Below are positions 1-5,061 of a stretch of DNA of 9,184 bases, piece by piece. The translations under genes were made by a program, and so were the position numbers. This stretch comes from Betaproteobacteria bacterium UBA5582 (lineage in GTDB: Bacteria > Pseudomonadota > Gammaproteobacteria > Burkholderiales > Rhodocyclaceae): assembly GCA_002425245.1 (NCBI GenBank), contig DILW01000091.1, positions 1 to 9,184 of the forward strand, given 5' to 3'. Each line of letters begins with the position of its first letter. The stretch's first letter is position 1. A model generated the notes under the pieces. That model worked only from the letters and a program-made list of their open reading frames with translations, was not told the DNA's origin and did not search any database.

Positions 1-90
1 TATTTTTATAAACAACCCGCCCCCCCCCGAGCCCTCCCCCCTTCCCCCCCCCCCCCCCCTTCCGACCCCGTGCAGGCGAGCGGTTTCCCC
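1..90. other. Degraded, cytosine-homopolymer contig end
   Basis: The first 60 or so bases are almost all C with scattered A/T and include a 16-base C run at 44-59. The argD reading stays open through it but stops matching the aminotransferase family near position 86, where GGNP is expected and GGKP is read. Read outward on the minus strand this is a G-rich tail, the pattern produced by low-signal cycles in two-colour Illumina chemistry. I infer a sequencing or assembly artefact, so nothing here should be annotated as biology. Confidence 0.8.
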
Positions 91-911
91 CCGAAGGTCG
101 AGCCGTGGTTACCCGGCCCGAACAGCCCGGCAGCGCGGCCGCCGGCCATGCAGGCGCCGATCGGCACGCCGGAACCGAGGCCCTTGGCCAGCGTCGCGAC
201 GTCCGGCTGGACGCCGACCTGCTGGTAACCGAACCACTTGCCGGTGCGGCCCATGCCGCACTGCACTTCGTCGCAGATCATCAGCCATTCGTGGGCGTCG
301 CAAATCTCGCGCACGCCGCGGTAGTAGGCCGCGTCGCGCAGATGGATGCCGCCCTCGCCCTGAATCACTTCCAGCATCACGCCGACGATGTTGCGGTGGT
401 GCTCGGCGACCGCGCGGATGGCATCGAGATCGCCGTAGGGAACGCGGACGAAGCCGGCGACCAGCGGCTCGAAGCCAACCTGCACCTTGTAGTTGCCAGT
501 CGCCGACAGGGTCGCCATGGTCCGTCCGTGGAAGGACTTGTCCATGACGATAAGGGTCGGCAGCTCGATGCCCTTCTTGTGGCCGTAAAAACGCGCCAGC
601 TTGATCGCCGCCTCGTTGGCTTCGCAACCGGAATTGCAGAAAAACACTTCCTGCATGCCGGACAGCGCGCACAGCTTGTCGGCCAGCTTGTCCTGGCCGG
701 TGACGCCGTAGAGGTTGGAGGTGTGGATCAGGCGCCCGGCCTGTTCGGCGATCGCCGCGACCAGTTTGGGATGGGCGTGGCCCAGGGTATTGACGGCGAT
801 CCCGGACAGCGCATCCAGGTACTCGCGGCCCTCGGTATCGGTGACCCGGCTGCCCTTGCCATGGCTGAAAGCCACCGGCAGGCGGGCGTAGGTGTTCATG
901 ACATGCGACAT
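1..911 (-). CDS. argD: Acetylornithine aminotransferase (ArgD), 3' end truncated at contig edge
   Basis: PLP-dependent class III aminotransferase that converts N-acetylglutamate semialdehyde and glutamate to N-acetylornithine and 2-oxoglutarate in cytoplasmic arginine synthesis. ArgD enzymes often also serve as the succinyldiaminopimelate aminotransferase of lysine synthesis. Visible features, numbered from the ATG at 911: the opening MNTYARLPVAF typical of the family, NSGCEANEAAIKLAR (93-107), SFHGRT (126-131), the cofactor-binding DEVQCGMGRTG (214-224), the Schiff-base lysine K243 in TLAKGLG, and STFGGKPLAC (271-280). I chose ATG 911 over ATG 899 because AGGG lies 8 nt upstream of 911, while 899 has no Shine-Dalgarno sequence. 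About 275 residues are reliable, against a usual length near 390-400. The family consensus reads GGNP where this has GGKP, and after LAC the reading becomes Gly-rich nonsense, which I attribute to bad sequence near the contig end rather than to a mutation. The gene is divergent from the parA-like gene. Confidence 0.95.
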
Positions 912-923
912 GAGGCAAACCCT

Positions 924-953
924 AAAAAACGAAAACGGCGGCCATCGCCGCCG
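924..953 (-). terminator. Intrinsic terminator or attenuator hairpin in the argD leader
   Basis: On the minus strand, bases 953-947 (CGGCGGC) pair perfectly with 942-936 (GCCGCCG) around a 4-nt loop. The all-GC 7-bp stem is followed directly by TTTTCGTTTTTT (935-924). The T-run ends next to the argD Shine-Dalgarno AGGG (923-920). This is the classic shape of a Rho-independent terminator. No other leftward gene ends nearby, so it should act either as an attenuator on argD's own leader or as a block to leftward transcription arriving from the 71-residue gene. The structure is seen directly; the function is inferred. Confidence 0.6.
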
Positions 954-1008
954 GAACGATCGCAACGCGGACCGGCAAAAAACTCCGGAAAGAGTTGCAG
1001 AAAGCTGA

Positions 1009-1037
1009 ATGTTAAGTGAAAAATAGCGCCTTGTATA
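1009..1037 (-). promoter_or_regulatory. Candidate argD promoter
   Basis: On the minus strand, TATACA (1037-1032, 4 of 6 to the -35 consensus), a 17-nt spacer and TAACAT (1014-1009, 4 of 6 to the -10 consensus) would start transcription near 1002. That gives a leader of about 90 nt that includes the terminator-like hairpin at 953-924. It overlaps the candidate parA -10 on the other strand. The match is moderate only. Confidence 0.35.
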
Positions 1038-1039
1038 GA
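1034..1039 (+). promoter_or_regulatory. Candidate -10 box for the parA-like gene
   Basis: TATAGA (5 of 6 to TATAAT) ends 11 nt before the parA ATG at 1051. No good -35 box is present; the best is TTAAGT at 1012-1017 with a 16-nt spacer and 3 of 6 matches. Transcription would begin around 1045-1047, leaving a leader of about 5 nt, which agrees with the absence of a clear Shine-Dalgarno sequence before 1051. Confidence 0.3.
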
Positions 1040-1050
1040 ACGGCCACACC

Positions 1051-1827
1051 ATGCGAATCGCCATATTCAACCAGAAAGGCGGCGTCGGAAAGACGACCAC
1101 CACGCTCAACCTCGGGGCCGCCCTGCATCGTTCGGGAAACGCTCCGCTCCTCATCGATCTCGATCCGCAGGGGCACTTGTCGAGCATCCATGGTCAGACG
1201 CCGCTCGACGCCGGACAAAGCCTGTTCGCCTTCTTTCAGGACCTGCGCGCGCTGCAGGAACTGGAGGTGGACTGGGAGCACATCGGCCGGCTGATCCCCG
1301 CCCACCAGCAACTGATCAAGGTCGATTCGATTTTCGGCAAGGGCCCGGCCATCCTCAACAAGCTGCGCCACGGCCTGGATGTCCTTGAAGACGCCCAGCC
1401 GGACAGGCATTGCCTGATCGACTGCTGCCCCTACATCGGCGTGCTCGCGCTGAATGCCATTTTTGCCTGCGACTGCCTGATCATCCCGGTATCGACCGAC
1501 TACCTGTCGCTGCAGGCCGCCGACCACATCACCCGTACCCTGCAGGTGCTCGAACCGGTGATGAAACGCCGCCTGCCCCGCTACTATCTGCTGACCCGTT
1601 TCGACCGCCGCCGCCGCATGAGCGACGACGTGCGCAACCGACTGCTGGAGCGCTACGGCGACGAAGTTCTCGACACGCTGATCTCGGAGAATGTCACGGT
1701 CGCCGAAAGCCCGTCGCTGAACCAGGACGTCTTCCGCCACAACGCCAGCAGCACCGGCGCCCGCGACTACGCCAAACTGTTCGACGAACTGCTTGAACGG
1801 GGCAGCCTGCCGGTCACGAAGCGCTGA
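1051..1827 (+). CDS. Orphan ParA/MinD-type P-loop ATPase
   Basis: A 258-residue ParA-family ATPase. This family dimerises with ATP on DNA or membrane and positions chromosomes, plasmids or protein complexes. Visible motifs: deviant Walker A KGGVGKTT (9-16) with the signature lysine K9 and catalytic K14; switch I/Walker A' region LLIDLDPQG (33-41); Walker B-like LIDCCPYIG (122-130), where the usual D-x-P-P is D-C-C-P; and the IIPVSTDYLSLQA segment (144-156) typical of ParA. There is no N-terminal DNA-binding extension, so it resembles small type Ib or chromosomally encoded orphan ParAs. No parB or centromere-like repeat array lies nearby. Its only close partner is the convergent 71-residue gene, whose 3' end overlaps it by 14 nt. 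ATG 1051 leads straight into the first beta strand, as in the family. What it positions cannot be told from the sequence. Confidence 0.9.
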   Translation: MRIAIFNQKGGVGKTTTTLNLGAALHRSGNAPLLIDLDPQGHLSSIHGQTPLDAGQSLFAFFQDLRALQELEVDWEHIGRLIPAHQQLIKVDSIFGKGPAILNKLRHGLDVLEDAQPDRHCLIDCCPYIGVLALNAIFACDCLIIPVSTDYLSLQAADHITRTLQVLEPVMKRRLPRYYLLTRFDRRRRMSDDVRNRLLERYGDEVLDTLISENVTVAESPSLNQDVFRHNASSTGARDYAKLFDELLERGSLPVTKR

Positions 1828-2029
1828 TCAGATCAACCACGTCCTCGTAGTTGATCGACCCGAGCCGGCCGTTCATGCTCACTTCCTGGTGCCGGCATTC
1901 GAGGATTTCGCAGCGGTTGTAGATCTGCTCGACCTTGCGTCTGGCCTCTTCCTCGTCCCGACCGAAAAGGGACAGGTGCTCGACGATCACGCCGCTGCGC
2001 GTCCGGATCCGGAAAAGATATTTACTCAT
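1814..2029 (-). CDS. Small protein of unknown function (71 aa)
   Basis: A 71-residue soluble protein with no signal peptide or membrane segment. It opens with a beta-strand-like MSKYLFRIRTRSG, followed by VIVEHLSLFGRDEEEARRKV, an acidic/basic amphipathic helix (about 24-37), then CEILEC with two cysteines (40 and 45) and a C-terminal acidic stretch YEDVVDLI. I chose ATG 2029; an in-frame ATG at 2044 would add MLAGT, but MSKYLFRIRT looks like the true strand-forming N-terminus. Neither start has a strong Shine-Dalgarno sequence. A well-formed promoter lies at 2104-2076, so the gene is probably transcribed alone. It converges on the parA-like gene and overlaps its last 14 nt. I recall similar short proteins with 'RIRTRSG' and 'GRDEEEA' segments in other betaproteobacteria, which would make it a conserved family, but I know of no function. 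Confidence 0.75.
   Translation of the reverse strand: MSKYLFRIRTRSGVIVEHLSLFGRDEEEARRKVEQIYNRCEILECRHQEVSMNGRLGSINYEDVVDLISAS
1831..1856. other. Perfect-stem hairpin at the convergent gene junction
   Basis: GATCAAC (1831-1837) pairs with GTTGATC (1850-1856). After one C/A mismatch, ACG (1839-1841) pairs with CGT (1846-1848) around a TCCT loop. It starts 3 nt after the parA-like stop and lies inside the 3' coding part of the 71-residue gene. It has no T-run on either side, so it is not a standard intrinsic terminator, but in either transcript it would form a stable 3'-terminal hairpin. Confidence 0.45.
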
Positions 2030-2075
2030 CGTTCCAGCCAGCATAAAACCCCCGACAGATCAGCGCTGTAGGGTG

Positions 2076-2104
2076 AGTATATGCAGCAGTTTCGAGAAAT
2101 ACAA
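2076..2104 (-). promoter_or_regulatory. Promoter of the 71-residue gene
   Basis: On the minus strand, TTGTAT (2104-2099), a spacer of exactly 17 nt and TATACT (2081-2076, 5 of 6 to consensus) predict a start near 2069, giving a leader of about 40 nt before ATG 2029. It sits in the 103-nt gap (2030-2132) between the upstream membrane-protein gene and the 71-residue gene. That gap shows no convincing terminator. An 8-bp palindrome CAGCGCTG (2061-2068) lies at the predicted start. Confidence 0.5.
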
Positions 2105-2132
2105 TCGATTCTTGTTAGCTCGCCTCGCGGAT

Positions 2133-3179
2133 TCAGGAAGCCGGTGTTGTCGGATTTGACCTGCTTCCGTCGCTACGCCCGGAAAAGGCCGAAACCAGGC
2201 GGTCCATGAAAGCGAACAGGAGTTCGACGCTGTAGCCGGCCAGGAACGCCAGGGCGAACGGAGTCAGCGACACCAGCGTGGCCGAACCGTCGCTGGCGAT
2301 GCCAAACCAGCCGATCACCAGCCCGGACAGGCCACCGGTGTAGATGCGCACCTGATACAGCCGGCTGACGACGTGGGTACGGGTTTCGATGCTGCTCGCC
2401 AAGGCCCGCAGCACGTGCAGGCAACTGCCGAGCAGGCCGTAGAGCAGCGGCAGCAAATAGAGTTCGATGCATTCCTTGGCCAGGCTGGCTTCCAGCCTGG
2501 CCTTGCGCAGGGTGGTGAAGGGGCTGGCGCCGTCGGCGGCAGGCTCGGCCTGCCCGATCCCCGGCAGCAGTCCGCGCCAGATACCGTTCCAGCGATCCAG
2601 GGCCTCGACACGGATGCCCAGTTCGAGGTCGAGCTGAGCGCCGTCGGCCTCCAGTTGCAGCAGCTCGGCGTCGCTCTCCGCGCCGCCTGCTTTCCTCAAC
2701 CGCGCGCCCTGCTCGCCCAGCTGTTCGGCCTGGGAAATCAGCTGCGCCGACTGCGCTTCCAGGCGCGAACCGATCACCCAGTACATCTGCACCGCCAACA
2801 GCAGCACCAGCACGGCGAAGGACATCAGCGAAAAACGGTAGATCGAACGTTCGGCGTGGGTAGTCAGGCGAGGGCCGAGCAAGCGGTCGAGCGGACCTGC
2901 GAGGAATCCTCGCCGCCCCTGGCGGGCCATGGTCGCTTCGATGCTGGCCGGGGAAACCGGGTGCACAGCGCGGGCCAGTGCCCGGAAGGCGATCCAGAAA
3001 CGGGTTTTTTCCTCCACCGTTGGCGGAAGCTCCAGGGGTCGCCAGGTGCCCGCCTCGACGATGGTGGTCAGCACCGATTCCGTCAGCTCGATACCGTTGG
3101 CCGAAGCATAGGCCAGCAACAACTCGGCTTCGCCGATGGCGCGCTGCAGTTCCTGATCGCTCGCTACCACCGGCATCAT
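2133..3179 (-). CDS. Four-helix membrane protein with coiled-coil-like loop, unknown function
   Basis: A 348-residue inner-membrane protein I cannot assign to a named family. Residues 1-115 are hydrophilic and probably cytosolic. One helix (about 117-137) is followed by a roughly 100-residue polar segment. The first part of that segment (about 138-195, rich in Gln, Glu, Ala and Leu) looks like a coiled coil, and its end is a Pro/Ala-rich linker. Three more hydrophobic segments follow (about 239-259, 281-295 and 304-326). Motifs that look conserved are LLPLLYGLLGSCLHVLRAL (242-260) and TPFALAFLAGYSVELLF (306-322). ATG 3179 overlaps the stop of the upstream DUF2914-like gene as ATGA; the next codon, ATG 3176, is 4 nt from a GGTGA and is equally possible. 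The open frame extends further upstream, but that part lies antisense-free inside the preceding gene in another frame and is not coding. Tight coupling to a secreted protein suggests a shared envelope role. Confidence 0.85.
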   Translation of the reverse strand: MMPVVASDQELQRAIGEAELLLAYASANGIELTESVLTTIVEAGTWRPLELPPTVEEKTRFWIAFRALARAVHPVSPASIEATMARQGRRGFLAGPLDRLLGPRLTTHAERSIYRFSLMSFAVLVLLLAVQMYWVIGSRLEAQSAQLISQAEQLGEQGARLRKAGGAESDAELLQLEADGAQLDLELGIRVEALDRWNGIWRGLLPGIGQAEPAADGASPFTTLRKARLEASLAKECIELYLLPLLYGLLGSCLHVLRALASSIETRTHVVSRLYQVRIYTGGLSGLVIGWFGIASDGSATLVSLTPFALAFLAGYSVELLFAFMDRLVSAFSGRSDGSRSNPTTPAS

Positions 3180-3712
3180 TTCACCGTGATCGAGTAACGG
3201 CAGGGCTGCGGATTTTCGCTCCCGCACATGACCGGCGTATTGTCGGCATAGACCACCGCCACCCGCCAGCGGCCGGGTCCGGGTCTGGCCTTGTGGCTCC
3301 AGGTGCGCCAGTCGAAATGGCCGCGCACGGCGACTTCCTGGCGCAAGGCGCCGAGCTTTTCGCGGCTGCCGGCATCGAGGGCGATCGAATCGGTCATCTC
3401 GGTCACGCCCTCGGCCGAAACCCCGGCATAGCTCTCGCGGAACCAGCGATGGCGGATCGGCAGGCGACCGGCCGTCTCCAGCCGGTTCAAGGCAGCTTCG
3501 CCGGCATGAATGCGCATCCACAGGACCAGCGGCACATAGGCACGGGCCTGCTGCTGGGCACCGATGACGTTTCTGGAAGCGGCATCGACCCGCTGCGCCC
3601 ACTGCACTTCGGTGATTTCAATCAGCGGAAGCGCCGCCGCGTCGGCCGTTTCGGCAGCGACACCGCTGGCTGCCAGCAAGCAGCCCAGCGCGAGTGCAAG
3701 CTGAGTTCTCAC
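3176..3712 (-). CDS. Secreted DUF2914-like protein
   Basis: A 178-residue protein with a clear Sec signal peptide (MRTQLALALGCLLAASGVAA; likely cleavage after VAA, about residue 20), so the mature part is probably periplasmic. The C-terminal half resembles DUF2914: IRHRW (86-90), then DWRTWSHKARPGPGRWRVAVV (134-154), matching the family's 'HrW ... WRTySsK ... G.WrV.vvd' pattern. The usual final 'dG.vL...F.V' is altered and carries two cysteines (163 and 171) that could form a disulfide. DUF2914 has no established biochemical function. The start is GTG 3712, supported by AGAGGGG about 5 nt upstream; the only internal ATG would remove the signal peptide. The stop shares ATGA with the next gene, and a promoter lies at 3771-3743. 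The family call is by eye and moderately secure; the secretion call is strong. Confidence 0.8.
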   Translation of the reverse strand: MRTQLALALGCLLAASGVAAETADAAALPLIEITEVQWAQRVDAASRNVIGAQQQARAYVPLVLWMRIHAGEAALNRLETAGRLPIRHRWFRESYAGVSAEGVTEMTDSIALDAGSREKLGALRQEVAVRGHFDWRTWSHKARPGPGRWRVAVVYADNTPVMCGSENPQPCRYSITVK

Positions 3713-3742
3713 CGCGTCCCCTCTATCGAGCTCAAAGGAGCG

Positions 3743-3771
3743 ACGATAGGCCGCGGCAAGGACAATGTCAA
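3743..3771 (-). promoter_or_regulatory. Promoter of the DUF2914-like/membrane protein operon
   Basis: On the minus strand, a perfect TTGACA (3771-3766), a 17-nt spacer and TATCGT (3748-3743, 4 of 6) predict a start near 3736, about 24 nt before GTG 3712. The -35 box begins directly after the mscS-family stop codon (3774-3772). CTATCG (3723-3728) and CGATAG (3744-3749) form a 6-bp inverted repeat spanning the -10 and the start site, a possible operator. Confidence 0.55.
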
Positions 3772-5061
3772 TTACATAGCAGACCGGTCATTCTCCGCCG
3801 TCGCCTGCAGCAAGCGAACCTCACGCTGCGGGAAGGGAATCTCCACGCCGTGCTGGCGAAACGCGCGCCAGATGGCGAGGTTGATCTCGGAGACGACGTT
3901 CATCTTGCCGTTTTCCGGATCGAGCACCCAGAAACCCAGTTCGAGATTGATGCTGCTGTCGGCGAACTGGGTCAGCATCACCGCCGGCGGCGGATCGACC
4001 AGGACGCGCGGCTGCGCCTGGGCGGCCTCGACCATCAGGCGCATCGCCAGTTCGAGATCGCTGTTGTAGGCCACGCCCAGCGTGGTGCTCAGGCGCAGAC
4101 GATTGTCCGAATAGGTCTGGTTCTGGACCACGCTGCTGATCAGCGTCTCGTTGGGAACGATGAATTCGGTCCCGCCCGGGTGGCGGATGACCGTGTAGCG
4201 GGTGGTGATCTGGTTCACCACGCCGCTATCGGCACCGACCTGCACGATGTTACCAATGCGGATCGAGCGGTCGAGCAGGATGATGAAACCGGAAACGTAG
4301 TTGCTGGCGATCTTCTGCAGACCAAAGCCGAGGCCGACGCCGAGCGCACCGGTAAACACCGACAGCGCGGTCATGTCGATACCGACCATGGACAGGCTGA
4401 ACAGCACCGCAATCACCGTCAGCAGCGCCTTGGCGACACGCACGCCGACGATGCGCAGGTTGCCGTCGAGCGTCTGCATGCGCATCAGGCGTGCCTCGAT
4501 GACACCGGCAACCCACAGGGCGAAAACGACCGTCAGGAAGACGGTGACCAGGCCGCTGAGGATCAGCCACAGGTTCAGTTGCTGCTTGCCGATGCTGAAC
4601 TGGAACTGGGCCAGGGCGTCGATGACCAGCGGCGCCAGGTCGGTGATGTAGAGGGCCATCCAGCCCCAGACCAGGGTGGCGATCAGGCGCTCCCAGGAGG
4701 TCAGCCAGCTGGCGCCGGGAAAAGCCTGGCGCAGCACATAGACGACGCTGCGCACGAGCGCCATCGAAGCCAGCAAGGACATCGCCACGTGCAACACGCT
4801 GACCGGCAGCTGCCCCTTGAGCGCGGTATGAGCGACGGCGACGAGGAACAGCGCCGACAGCGGGAAAGCCAGCCGGCTGCCGACCTGGCGGAAGCGGTCG
4901 GTCGCCGTTTCCGGATGCGTGGCCCGCCACCAGCGGGCAATTCCCCAGGCCAGCACGAGGCAGGCGAACAGTGCGGCCAATTGCCAGACGAACAGCGGAT
5001 CGCGGAAATCGGCAAGCAGTTTGCCGATCAGGCTGAGCGCCTGACGCGTGGAATCATCCAT
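3772..5061 (-). CDS. MscS-family mechanosensitive ion channel
   Basis: A 429-residue inner-membrane channel of the small-conductance mechanosensitive family, which opens under membrane tension to release solutes after hypo-osmotic shock. The MscS core spans about 200-420. The pore helix region GALGVGLGFGLQKIASNYVSG (238-258) has the Gly/Ala-packed pattern, followed by LLDRSIRIGNIVQVG (262-276) and the beta-domain signature FIVPNETLISS (300-310). Ahead of it are about five extra hydrophobic segments (roughly 24-45, 62-80, 88-110, 124-145 and 162-188), so it is larger than E. coli MscS (286 aa) and closer in size to YbdG-like members. There is no cleavable signal peptide. ATG 5061 overlaps the stop of the upstream methyltransferase gene by 8 nt, and GGAG lies 7 nt before it. 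It is the last gene of the five-gene cluster, and no intrinsic terminator follows its TAA. Confidence 0.93.
   Translation of the reverse strand: MDDSTRQALSLIGKLLADFRDPLFVWQLAALFACLVLAWGIARWWRATHPETATDRFRQVGSRLAFPLSALFLVAVAHTALKGQLPVSVLHVAMSLLASMALVRSVVYVLRQAFPGASWLTSWERLIATLVWGWMALYITDLAPLVIDALAQFQFSIGKQQLNLWLILSGLVTVFLTVVFALWVAGVIEARLMRMQTLDGNLRIVGVRVAKALLTVIAVLFSLSMVGIDMTALSVFTGALGVGLGFGLQKIASNYVSGFIILLDRSIRIGNIVQVGADSGVVNQITTRYTVIRHPGGTEFIVPNETLISSVVQNQTYSDNRLRLSTTLGVAYNSDLELAMRLMVEAAQAQPRVLVDPPPAVMLTQFADSSINLELGFWVLDPENGKMNVVSEINLAIWRAFRQHGVEIPFPQREVRLLQATAENDRSAM

Noticed and set aside
105..1019. Long open frame on plus opposite argD (304 codons)
   Set aside because: Arises from GC-rich codon bias opposite a well-conserved aminotransferase; low-complexity composition and no recognisable motif.
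912..1187. Upstream extension of the argD frame to 1187
   Set aside because: It would overlap the start of the ParA-like gene and add 92 residues absent from ArgD; ATG 911 has a Shine-Dalgarno.
1012..1740. 242-codon minus-strand frame opposite the ParA-like gene
   Set aside because: The plus strand has Walker motifs in the right order; the minus frame is a mirror artefact.
1820..2067. 10-bp inverted repeat flanking the small gene (AGCGCTGATC 1820-1829, GATCAGCGCT 2058-2067)
   Set aside because: Exact 10-mers in inverted orientation are expected many times by chance in 9 kb, and there is no other mobile-element sign.
3180..3602. Upstream extension of the membrane-protein frame
   Set aside because: It lies in another frame inside the DUF2914-like gene and reads as Arg/Gly/Pro-rich shadow sequence; ATGA coupling at 3179 explains the start.
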